From: an uncultured Clostridia bacterium
GTDB taxonomy: Bacteria > Bacillota > Clostridia > Christensenellales > CAG-917
Assembly (NCBI GenBank): GCA_947581925.1
Contig: CANPWB010000018.1
Coordinates: 1-34,122 of the forward strand
DNA length: 34,122 nt
Direction: 5' to 3'
Both the position numbers and the translations under genes were made by a program. A model generated the notes under the pieces. It saw only the letters and a list, made by a program, of their open reading frames with translations, had not been told where the DNA came from and made no database searches. This document shows positions 23,264-30,269 of the stretch, in pieces. Positions within the stretch are counted from its first letter, which is position 1. Each line of letters begins with the position of its first letter.

Positions 23264-23284
23264 ATGAAACAAAAATTTCTATAG
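23264..23284 (+). CDS. Six-codon ORF (MKQKFL) with a perfect ribosome site
   Basis: AAGGAGG (23252-23258) lies five bases before ATG 23264; the frame is six codons and TAG. It stands 36 bases after the terminator of the structured RNA. It could be a leader peptide, or the stub of a regulated gene that was deleted. Confidence 0.3.
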   Translation: MKQKFL

Positions 23285-23343
23285 ATACCGTGTGAATTGA
23301 TACTTGTGTGCATTTTGCGCGGTCAAAATGTGCAAAGTTTCAA

Positions 23344-23372
23344 TTTACAAGGATAATATGCTTTGTTATAAT
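23344..23372 (+). promoter_or_regulatory. Promoter of rarA
   Basis: TTTACA (23344-23349), 17 bases, TATAAT (23367-23372). Transcription should start within a base or two of ATG 23380. A hairpin TGTGCATTTTG/CAAAATGTGCA (around 23307-23334) lies just upstream. Confidence 0.65.
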
Positions 23373-23379
23373 AATAAAT

Positions 23380-24681
23380 ATGGAACAGATGGATCTTTTT
23401 GAGCTACAACGCAACGAGGAGCGCGTGGCGCCGCTTGCGGAGAGGATGCGTCCGCGCACGCTCGACGAGTTTTTGGGACAGGGAAAGATAGTCGGCGAAG
23501 GGTCGCTGCTCAGGCGCGCCATATCCGCCGACAAACTTGGCAGCTGTATATTTTTCGGGCCTCCGGGCAGTGGCAAGACCACGCTTGCAAACATAATAGC
23601 GTCCACGACAAACGCGCATTTTGTCAAGCTGAACGCCGTGACGAGCGGCGTCGCCGACGCCAAGAAGGTCATTGAAGAGGCGAAAGACAGGCTGAAAATG
23701 TACGGTAAGCGCACCTACCTTCTGCTTGACGAGTGTCATCGCTGGAACAAGGCGCAATCGGACAGCGTACTCCAAGCTATCGAGCAGGGCTACATCATAT
23801 TCATCGGCTCCACGACGGAAAATCCATTCGTGTCCATGACGCGCGCGATAGTTTCTAGATGCCGGGTGTTCAGTTTCTCCCGCCTCTCGGACAAGGATAT
23901 AGAAGTCGGACTCAGGCGCGCTATCGCGGACAAAGAACGCGGACTCGGCAATATGAATTTGGACGTCACGGACAAAGCTATCGCGCACATCGCGTGGGCG
24001 GCAGGAGGGGACTTGCGCACCGCGCTCAACGCGCTGGAGCTTGCCGCGCTCACCACTCACGCGGGCGAGGACGGCATAATACGCGTCACGGAAGTCGAGG
24101 CGGAGCAATCCATACAGCAAAAATCATTGAGTGTGACGGAGGACATGTACTACGACATGATATCCGCATTCATCAAGAGCATGCGCGGGAGCGACTCAAA
24201 CGCCGCGCTTTATTGGGCGGAGAGGCTCATCGAGGCGGGCTGCGACCCGTTGCTCATAGGCAGGCGGATAATGATTCACGCTTGCGAGGACGTGGGAATG
24301 GCGGACCCGAACGCCATAGTTGTGGCGCAATCCTGCGTCGCCGCGTTCGAAAGAATAGGCTTGCCCGAGGGCAGGATCCCGCTTGCGGAGGGCATAATCT
24401 ATGTGTCCGAGGCGCCAAAATCCAACAAAGTAGTGGAGGCGCTGTACGCTGCGGAGGATGCTGTTAAGAAGGTCAAACACGAGAGCGTACCGCTATATCT
24501 GCGCGACCCAAACTACAAACCGGACGACGAAGTAGTGAGGGGCTACAAGTATCCGCACGACTACGGCGGCTGGGTGAAACAGCAATATTTGCCCGACGAA
24601 CTCAAAGACGCAAAATTCTATGTACCGACAGAAAACGGCTTTGAAAAAGTCATAAATGAGAGGCAGAAAAAACGAAAATAG
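23380..24681 (+). CDS. rarA: Replication-associated recombination protein RarA (MgsA)
   Basis: A 433-residue AAA+ ATPase acting at stalled replication forks. It has PLAERMRPRTLDEFLGQ near the start, Walker A GPPGSGKTT (60-68), Walker B LLLDECHRWNKAQ (114-126; the family usually has DEIHRFNK), sensor 1 GSTTENP, the arginine-finger region SRCRVF, and the C-terminal tetramerisation domain with HACEDVGMADP, LPEGRIPLAEGIIYV and HESVPLYLRDPNYKPDDEVVRGYKYPHD. The ATG at 23380 matches the usual N-terminus (MDLF). It has no Shine-Dalgarno site and is probably leaderless. Confidence 0.96.
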   Translation: MEQMDLFELQRNEERVAPLAERMRPRTLDEFLGQGKIVGEGSLLRRAISADKLGSCIFFGPPGSGKTTLANIIASTTNAHFVKLNAVTSGVADAKKVIEEAKDRLKMYGKRTYLLLDECHRWNKAQSDSVLQAIEQGYIIFIGSTTENPFVSMTRAIVSRCRVFSFSRLSDKDIEVGLRRAIADKERGLGNMNLDVTDKAIAHIAWAAGGDLRTALNALELAALTTHAGEDGIIRVTEVEAEQSIQQKSLSVTEDMYYDMISAFIKSMRGSDSNAALYWAERLIEAGCDPLLIGRRIMIHACEDVGMADPNAIVVAQSCVAAFERIGLPEGRIPLAEGIIYVSEAPKSNKVVEALYAAEDAVKKVKHESVPLYLRDPNYKPDDEVVRGYKYPHDYGGWVKQQYLPDELKDAKFYVPTENGFEKVINERQKKRK

Positions 24682-25088
24682 AGATATCGTAAAAGGGCAA
24701 AAAGTTGCATATGCAATATGCAAAATCTGCCCGAAAAAAACAATTGTCAACCAATTGTTTACAAAAGGTTAACAATTGGGGGTAAATGCAGAATTATAGG
24801 GTAGGAATTGCTTAAAACTGCGCATTTTGCGGGGTACGAGAGGCAAAAACTGCAATTTTGCGCGAAAAAATGCGCGCGCAGCAAAAAAACGCAGTACGCG
24901 TTTGACAAAAAAAATGAATACCCAAAGTAAACAATTCGCGATGGGCAAAAGTCGCGTATTGCGAATGGCGCTCGAAAGGAAATCGACGCGAGTGCGACGC
25001 AAAATGATTTTGGTAAAGTAAACAAGTTTACACGGGAGCGATGCAAATTTGGACATTGCGATCGGAAGATAAAAAAAGGAGGACATCA
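24682..25088 (+). promoter_or_regulatory. AT-rich intergenic region with GTAAAC motifs upstream of the ABC genes
   Basis: 407 bases without a convincing gene. CCAATTGTT/AACAATTGG (24751-24779) is a perfect 9-bp inverted repeat. GTAAACAA-type motifs occur at 24755-24762 (reverse), 24927-24934 and in the palindrome GTAAAC-AA-GTTTAC (25018-25031). TTGACA at 24902-24907 has no convincing -10. The palindrome at 25018 is 58 bases before the ABC ribosome site, a likely operator position. A 64-codon Lys/Arg-rich frame at 24827 has no ribosome site and is not called. Confidence 0.45.
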
Positions 25089-26018
25089 ATGTTAAAGATC
25101 GAAAATCTTACAAAAGTGTACGCGGGAGCGGCAACGCCGTCCGTGGACAATATCTCGTTTGAAGTGCACGGAGGAGAGATATTCGGCTTTATAGGGCCGA
25201 ACGGCGCGGGCAAATCCACGACGATCAAGTGCATATCGGGCATAATATCAATGACAGAGGGCGACATTTACATAGCGGGCAAGAGTTTAAGGCACGACCC
25301 GATAGGCGCCAAGAAGAACATAGGCTATGTAAGCGACGACCACGCGCTGTACGAGGGATTGACGGGCGCGGAATATATCAACTTTATTGCAGATGTGTTT
25401 GGAGTGAGCTCCGCCGAGAGGGAACAGCGCCTCGCGAGGCTGAGCGAAATGTTCTCGCTCACCGACTCCATAAGCAAGCAGATTTCCACATATTCGCATG
25501 GAATGAAACAAAAACTCAACATCATAGGTGCGCTCATACACGAGCCGAAGGTCTGGATATTGGACGAGCCAATGACGGGACTTGACCCGAGATCTGCATA
25601 CAACCTTAAACAACTTATGCGCGAACATGCGGACAAGGGCAATTGCGTGTTTTTCAGTTCGCACGTGCTGGAAGTGGTGGAGAAGGTGTGCGACAGGATA
25701 GGGATAATCGACGGCGGACACCTCATCACGGTCTGCACTATGGACGAGCTCAAGCAGCGCAACGTCGACAAGTCCCTCGAGGAGCTCTTCCTCAAGCTCA
25801 CGGACGACGAGTTTTCCGACAAGTTTTACAGCGGGGAAGTAGGTGTGAGAGACGCGATAAAAACTGAAGAAAAAGCGGCGGAAGACGAAGCGTCGAATAT
25901 CGATAATAATGAAAATATATCGCAATCAGAGTCCGCAAATGAAGAAAAGTATTCTAAAAATCAAGAAAAATCAGCATACTCAGACAATTTAAATGATGAT
26001 AAAAGCGGAGAGGAGTGA
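25089..26018 (+). CDS. ABC transporter ATP-binding protein
   Basis: 309 residues from ATG 25089, which has AAAGGAGG upstream; the longer frame from 25041 is not used. Walker A GPNGAGKST (36-44), the signature region in the form YSHGMKQKL, Walker B VWILDEPMTGLDP and the switch His in FFSSHVLE are present, as in ATPases of two-component exporters. The last 50 or so residues are a very acidic, Asn/Ser-rich tail (AAEDEASNIDNNENISQ...), unlike the usual C-terminus and probably disordered. The permease begins three bases after the stop. Confidence 0.93.
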   Translation: MLKIENLTKVYAGAATPSVDNISFEVHGGEIFGFIGPNGAGKSTTIKCISGIISMTEGDIYIAGKSLRHDPIGAKKNIGYVSDDHALYEGLTGAEYINFIADVFGVSSAEREQRLARLSEMFSLTDSISKQISTYSHGMKQKLNIIGALIHEPKVWILDEPMTGLDPRSAYNLKQLMREHADKGNCVFFSSHVLEVVEKVCDRIGIIDGGHLITVCTMDELKQRNVDKSLEELFLKLTDDEFSDKFYSGEVGVRDAIKTEEKAAEDEASNIDNNENISQSESANEEKYSKNQEKSAYSDNLNDDKSGEE

Positions 26019-26021
26019 AGT

Positions 26022-27791
26022 ATGAAGGATTTTCTTCTCGTCTTTAACATTCTGTATAAAAACGCCAACGTGCGCAAGGTAGACGCGAGCGGCAAGCCTA
26101 AGATATCTCAAAAGATAGTTTTATTGCTTGTTTCATTACCGCTCATTTTGATATTTTGCGTGACTATGGGCATGCTGGTGTACTCAAACGTAAAAAATAT
26201 ATCGCAACTCTCCTTACTCATCACATCTATAGTAGGCATAGGACAGATAGCCGCGCTGCTTTTCGGGCTGTACGGGGTCATAAACACGCTGTATTCGGGG
26301 GACGATAGGGCGCTTCTCAACTCTCTTCCGCTTAAACCAGTCTCGGTTTTTATGGCGAAGTTTGCTTTGAGCTATATCCAGCTGCTCAAAATATCATCGC
26401 TTTTCATACTGCCGCTCGGGCTGACCTCCGCAATAACGTTTGCGGCTTTGGGCAGGGAAATGTTTTACGCTTTCTTCGCGCTGGTATTTCTTGTAGTTCT
26501 CATCGCGCCAATTCTGCCGCTTGCGATAATTACGGTATTTTCGCTGCCCGTGAGATATATAGGCTCCTATCTCAAAGGACATACGGTGCTTAAATCCGTG
26601 CTGTCAATACTCATATATGTCGCGCTGTTTGCGACTTACATCGTAGTTGTATATGTTTTGAACGGCACGGCGGGGGCGGAAAACGGCGAAGAGGTGGCGT
26701 TTGCCGACGCGTTTAACGGACTTGCGACGTTTGGCAAAGTGGTTTATCCTTCTAAAGTTGCCGTTGAGTGCGCGCTCGGCATAAACGGCGGCGTGAATTT
26801 CGGCATTTCGGCAGCGATAACCGTCGGACTCATAGCGGTTACGACGCTTTTGTCCGCGCTGTTTTACAGGCGTATCGCCCAGCGCAGTCTTGAGGCGGGT
26901 GGGGATAAGAGCCGTCACGGCGAGATATCCTATAAGCAGAGCGGGCTTATACCCGCGCTCATCAAACGCGACTTTATGAGCATAATCCGCAATCCGCAGA
27001 TGGCTATGCCATGTTTTTCAAACCTGCTGCTCGCGCCGGTGTTCATCGTGATAATGTACTTCTCGGCGGTGAAAGGCATGTCGTCATCGGAGGACGCAGG
27101 TCTTAAGATCATGGCCGAGACGCTCGGCTTGTCGCTTGCATTTATGTTTTCGTCGATATACCTCGGCGGGGCGAATATGCTTGCCGTACAGGCGTTTTCG
27201 CGAGAGGGCAAGGCGTACTATCTCAACCGCTCGCTGCCCATACCCGCGACGCTCACCGTGCGAGCAAAGCTTATATTCGCACTCATCGCAAGTACACTTG
27301 TCAACGTCATAGATTTTATCGTGGTGCTTGCGCTGTACGGGACGCATTTTGTCAACGCTTTAATGTTTTTGATATGCAGTGAGATGTGTATCGTGGGCGG
27401 CATAGGGCTGAATATCTATGCGGACGCACGCTACGGCAACGCGAATTGGACGACGAGACAGGAACTTCAACAGTCATCGGGCGGACTCAACCGCTTCTTG
27501 ATTGCGCTCGCGTGCATAACAGTGCCCATTGTCGGGCTGATAGTGGGAGTCGTACTTGGCGGCATCGGAATTGGTATCGGGTTGAGCGAGACGCTCATTT
27601 TCTTGATATTTTGGGTCGTGTGCGCCGTTTTGTCCGCGGCGTTTATGGGCATAGGTTTGCACTGTACGCTCGCCTTCGCCGCTAAGCACCTTGAAAACTT
27701 CGGCGAGAGAAAGTATACCGTGCGCAAAAGGTCGCTCTCAAATGGCGGCTCCGGCGGCTATATCCCGCCGCGCGGCGGCTTGATGAAGTAA
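26022..27791 (+). CDS. ABC-2-type transporter permease, large
   Basis: 589 residues with about 12 hydrophobic segments and two cytoplasmic regions, a duplicated permease of the kind partnered with a single ATPase. N-terminal KPKISQKIVLLLVSLPLILIF leads into the membrane, and LYSGDDRALLNSLPLKPVSVFMAKF is a typical cytoplasmic coupling segment (LPL-KP) of this permease group; SREGKAYYLNRSLPIPATLTVRAKL is the matching one of the second half. GGAG precedes ATG 26022. The exported substrate is unknown; no regulator or peptide gene is adjacent. Confidence 0.88.
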   Translation: MKDFLLVFNILYKNANVRKVDASGKPKISQKIVLLLVSLPLILIFCVTMGMLVYSNVKNISQLSLLITSIVGIGQIAALLFGLYGVINTLYSGDDRALLNSLPLKPVSVFMAKFALSYIQLLKISSLFILPLGLTSAITFAALGREMFYAFFALVFLVVLIAPILPLAIITVFSLPVRYIGSYLKGHTVLKSVLSILIYVALFATYIVVVYVLNGTAGAENGEEVAFADAFNGLATFGKVVYPSKVAVECALGINGGVNFGISAAITVGLIAVTTLLSALFYRRIAQRSLEAGGDKSRHGEISYKQSGLIPALIKRDFMSIIRNPQMAMPCFSNLLLAPVFIVIMYFSAVKGMSSSEDAGLKIMAETLGLSLAFMFSSIYLGGANMLAVQAFSREGKAYYLNRSLPIPATLTVRAKLIFALIASTLVNVIDFIVVLALYGTHFVNALMFLICSEMCIVGGIGLNIYADARYGNANWTTRQELQQSSGGLNRFLIALACITVPIVGLIVGVVLGGIGIGIGLSETLIFLIFWVVCAVLSAAFMGIGLHCTLAFAAKHLENFGERKYTVRKRSLSNGGSGGYIPPRGGLMK

Positions 27792-27831
27792 ACATATTAA
27801 AAGTTTGTCTATGATACTTTGACTGCGCTTG

Positions 27832-27946
27832 GACTAGGGGATTCCTCGACTGCGCTCGGAATGACAAGGAGAGACTAGGGGATTTTTCGACTACGCTCGA
27901 AATGACAACGGAGAGACGATGGGAACCCCGAGAAAGCTCGGAATGA
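27832..27946 (-). repeat. Three tandem copies of the dispersed GGAATGAC repeat
   Basis: Copies of about 41 bases start at 27832, 27873 and about 27915. Each has the form GACTAGGGGATTCCTCGA..., then GCGCTCGGAATGACA with progressive decay (copy 2 ATTTTTCGA, copy 3 GGAACCCCGAGAAAGCTCGG). It is the inverse of the element at 22811. It lies between the ABC permease and ruvX. Confidence 0.6.
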
Positions 27947-28007
27947 GAATTGAATCCATGTACGACAATATGTTCGGTTAGAATATCGAAATGATGAGGT
28001 AGAAAGT

Positions 28008-28430
28008 ATGTATAAACACAAAATAGGGCTTGATGTGGGCGATGTGCGCATAGGCGTGGCGGTGAGCGATCTTATGGGGCTCACGGCAAATCCGCGGGAG
28101 ACGTATGTGCGCAAAAAGGACGACATAGCGGCGGACATCGCGTATTTTTGCGAATATGCAAGGAAAGAGGACGCGGACGCATTCGTTTTGGGACTTCCGA
28201 AGAATATGGACGGCACAGAGGGTCCGCGCGCAGAAGTCACGCGGCAGTTCGGGGATATGCTTGCAGCCGCAAGCGGGCTCCCCGTCATATATCAAGACGA
28301 GAGGCTCACCACCGTATCCGCTGAGCGCGTGCTGCTGGAGGCGGATATGCGCAGAGAGAAGCGCAAACAGGTTATAGACAAGGTCGCGGCGGCAATAATT
28401 TTGCAGGCGTATCTCGACAGGAGGGCATGA
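28008..28430 (+). CDS. ruvX: Putative pre-16S rRNA nuclease / Holliday junction resolvase (YqgF)
   Basis: 140 residues, the normal length, RNase H-like fold. GLDVGDVRIGVAVSD carries the first catalytic Asp (Asp9); LGLPKNMDGTEGPRA, YQDERLTTVSAE (acidic) and the final DKVAAAIILQAYL (Asp) complete the active site. The family matures the 16S rRNA 5' end and was first proposed as a resolvase. GATGAGG lies upstream of the ATG. The next gene encodes YrzB (DUF1292), the usual neighbour in Firmicutes. Confidence 0.95.
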   Translation: MYKHKIGLDVGDVRIGVAVSDLMGLTANPRETYVRKKDDIAADIAYFCEYARKEDADAFVLGLPKNMDGTEGPRAEVTRQFGDMLAAASGLPVIYQDERLTTVSAERVLLEADMRREKRKQVIDKVAAAIILQAYLDRRA

Positions 28431-28488
28431 ATTTTCGCGAAATTTGTACGCAGTGGCTTTAAATATCGCGATGTGGCAAATTTCGGCT

Positions 28489-28516
28489 TGCAATTTTTCG
28501 GATTTGTGGTAAGATA
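28489..28516 (+). promoter_or_regulatory. Promoter of yrzB
   Basis: TTGCAA (28489-28494), 16 bases, TAAGAT (28511-28516). The leader is about 35 bases with AAAGGAG. Confidence 0.5.
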
Positions 28517-28557
28517 TTGCTAGCATATAAGCGCACGGCGCAAAAAAGGAGTAAACT

Positions 28558-28953
28558 ATGGCAGATTTTTTTGAAGATGACGTAAACGAGCAAGAAGATG
28601 AGGATATAATCACACTTCACAACTACGAGACGGATAAGGACGAGGAGTTTTATCACCTCGCCACCCTCGACGTGGACGGCAAGTGGTACATCGTCATGCA
28701 ACCCGTAGAGGCACTTCCCGACATCGGCGAGGACGAAGTCTTGATCTACGAGATAGTCACGGACAAGGCGGGAGAGTCCACATTTAAGCCCATCGAGAGC
28801 GAGGAAGAGTTGCAGAAGGTGTTTGACGAGTTTATCCATGAGCTCGAAGAGCACGGCTGCGACTGCGACGACTGCTGCGATTGCGGGCACGAGGGCTGTC
28901 ACCACGACGCGTGCGACTGCGACGATCATTGCCATCACGACGACAAAGACTGA
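28558..28953 (+). CDS. yrzB: DUF1292 (YrzB) protein with a Cys/His/Asp-rich tail
   Basis: 131 residues. Residues 15-95 are a YrzB/DUF1292 domain: DIITLHNYETDKDEEFYHLA, KWYIVMQPVE, EVLIYEIV and EEELQKVFDEFI. The family is small, acidic and of unknown role, usually about 85-100 residues. Residues 101-131 are extra: nine Cys, six His and eleven Asp (CDCDDCCDCGHEGCHHDAC and on), which should bind several metal ions such as Zn, Ni or Cu. AAAGGAG precedes the ATG and a terminator follows at 29015. The ruvX-yrzB order supports the identity. Confidence 0.88.
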   Translation: MADFFEDDVNEQEDEDIITLHNYETDKDEEFYHLATLDVDGKWYIVMQPVEALPDIGEDEVLIYEIVTDKAGESTFKPIESEEELQKVFDEFIHELEEHGCDCDDCCDCGHEGCHHDACDCDDHCHHDDKD

Positions 28954-29014
28954 CGTCGCGACAGGGACAATTTGTAAAAGTCCATATTATGGCTTAATTG
29001 TCGATCATGATTTT

Positions 29015-29042
29015 AAAAGCGCCGCATTTCGGCGCTTTTTTA
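29015..29042 (+). terminator. Terminator of yrzB
   Basis: AAAAGCGCCG-CATTT-CGGCGCTTTT followed by TTA. Confidence 0.85.
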
Positions 29043-29067
29043 CCTCACAAAAACCTTTCATATTTAT

Positions 29068-29099
29068 GCGGGGACCCCGTGGACGCTCGGAATGACAGG
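29068..29099 (-). repeat. Partial copy of the dispersed GGAATGACA repeat
   Basis: GCGGGGACCCCGTGGACGCT and then CGGAATGACAGG, similar to the third copy at 27915-27946. Same orientation as the 27832 array. Confidence 0.5.
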
Positions 29100-29210
29100 T
29101 TTATTTTTTGCTTTGAAAACATACAGCCGGTTTTAATTTGTAAAATTCAAGTGCAGGCGGAACACAATCTCGCGATAATTCATATTGTATACAAAAAATC
29201 GGAGGGAGTT

Positions 29211-29285
29211 ATGATAAAAATTATTTGCATAGATCCGCCAAAGGCTGTCAAAGCGGTGCTCAGGCTCATTGTCAAGAAAAAATAA
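29211..29285 (+). CDS. spoVM: SpoVM-like 24-residue sporulation peptide
   Basis: A 24-codon gene with a very strong ribosome site (GGAGGGAG, just before ATG 29211). The peptide begins MIKIICIDPPKAVKAVLRL and ends in three Lys. Size, basic amphipathic helix and the Pro near residue 9 agree with SpoVM (26 residues in Bacillus), which senses the curved forespore membrane and anchors the SpoIVA coat base. The position is decisive: in Bacillus spoVM is next to rpmB, yloU, yloV and, further on, recG, the same set that follows here. I could not place a sigma-E promoter with confidence. Confidence 0.8.
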   Translation: MIKIICIDPPKAVKAVLRLIVKKK

Positions 29286-29541
29286 GTAAAACTTGAGTAG
29301 TATCTCGTCGAAATAAGCGGCAATATCACCCGTTTAGGGGTGGTTTCGATCGATACGAGCGTCGTATCGGCTTTAAACTGCGCCTTCCATATTCGCGTGT
29401 TTTATTACATTTAGTACGGTCCTACGCGTAACTCGTAAGTTGTGTCAAAGTTCGAACACGCATACGCCCGTACAACTCGCATTTTTAACGAGAGCAGGGC
29501 GGCAGGTTTAAAACATAGCGCTTTGAAGCAATTTGAATTAT
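29286..29541. other. Intergenic region between spoVM and the rpmB terminator
   Basis: About 256 bases with no gene. A perfect 7-bp hairpin CGATACG-AGCGT-CGTATCG lies at 29351-29369; no T-run follows. No promoter or known RNA is recognised. Confidence 0.4.
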
Positions 29542-29569
29542 AAAAGAAAAAGCCCCTCAGACGAGGGGC
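29542..29569 (-). terminator. Terminator of rpmB (minus strand)
   Basis: GCCCCTC-GTCT-GAGGGGC on the minus strand, followed by TTTTTCTTTT. Confidence 0.85.
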
Positions 29570-29590
29570 GAATTTTGCATATAAGACAAA

Positions 29591-29782
29591 TCATGCACGA
29601 TCGACTTTTCCCGCGCGCAGGCAACGAGTGCACACATAGACCTCTGTGACGCCGCCCGTAGGAGTGTTGACCTTGACTTTTTGGACGTTGGGAGCCCAAC
29701 TGCGTCTCGTCTTTCTGTGGCTGTGGCTGACTGCATTGCCGCTCATCCTGCCTTTTCCGCAAACACTACAAACTCTGGACAT
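29591..29782 (-). CDS. rpmB: 50S ribosomal protein L28
   Basis: 63 residues beginning MSRVCSVCGKGRMSGNAVSH; S-H-R-K-T-R-R-x-W and VYVCTRCLRAGKV follow. It is the zinc-ribbon form of L28, with C5-x2-C8 and C-T-R-C keeping all four Cys. GGAGGTAC stands upstream of the ATG (minus strand), so the longer frame up to 29857 is not used. It is divergent from yloU, as in Bacillus. Confidence 0.97.
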   Translation of the reverse strand: MSRVCSVCGKGRMSGNAVSHSHRKTRRSWAPNVQKVKVNTPTGGVTEVYVCTRCLRAGKVDRA

Positions 29783-29812
29783 AACTGTACCTCCTAATTT
29801 GACAACGCAACT

Positions 29813-29841
29813 ATAATAGCAAATAAAAAAATCTTTTGCAA
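29813..29841 (-). promoter_or_regulatory. Promoter of rpmB (minus strand)
   Basis: Minus strand: TTGCAA (29841-29836), 17 bases, TATTAT (29818-29813). Confidence 0.6.
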
Positions 29842-29868
29842 CTGATTTTAGCAACATTTCGCATTTAC

Positions 29869-29897
29869 TTGCAAAAATTTATTATTTATTGTAGTAT
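29869..29897 (+). promoter_or_regulatory. Promoter of yloU-yloV-recG
   Basis: TTGCAA (29869-29874), 17 bases, TAGTAT (29892-29897), with a second AT-rich -10 option TATTAT at 29895. Either start lies within about seven bases of ATG 29910, so yloU is probably leaderless. Confidence 0.55.
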
Positions 29898-29909
29898 TAT
29901 AACATCGAT

Positions 29910-30260
29910 ATGGCGATCACAACTTCAAACAAATTCGGAAAGATCTCAATAAGCGAGGACGTCATCAGGACAGTGGCGTCCAGGGTTGCTTTGGAGTGCT
30001 ATGGCGTGATAGATCTCGTGTCACGCCGTTTCAGCGATAGCTTTAATCTCCTTTTGGGCAAGAGCCGTTTCGGACGCGGCGTCGTCGTACAAGTCGTCGA
30101 TAACCTCATCTATATAGAGCTATACGCCGTTTTGAAAGTCGGAGTCAATGTCGAAGCCGTAAAAAAATCGCTTTCGGATGCCGTAAAGTTTTCAATCGAG
30201 ACCTTCACGGGTATGCGCGTAAGGCGCGTCCATGTGAATGTGGTCGGCATTCGCATATAA
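29910..30260 (+). CDS. yloU: Asp23/Gls24 family envelope stress protein (YloU)
   Basis: 116 residues, typical size. FGKISISEDVIRTVASRVALECYGVIDLVS is the Asp23 signature, then VVVQVVDNLIYIELYAVLKVGVNVEAVKKSL and a final RVRRVHVNVVGIRI strand. Family members are small cytoplasmic or membrane-linked proteins of cell-envelope stress; the exact role is unknown. No Shine-Dalgarno site is seen. It is the first gene of a tight operon: yloV begins nine bases after it and recG ten bases after that. Confidence 0.93.
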   Translation: MAITTSNKFGKISISEDVIRTVASRVALECYGVIDLVSRRFSDSFNLLLGKSRFGRGVVVQVVDNLIYIELYAVLKVGVNVEAVKKSLSDAVKFSIETFTGMRVRRVHVNVVGIRI

Positions 30261-30269
30261 AAGGATGAT

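Noticed and set aside
24827-25021. 64-codon Lys/Arg-rich frame upstream of the ABC genes
   Set aside because: No ribosome site; AT-rich purine-biased DNA easily gives such basic frames.
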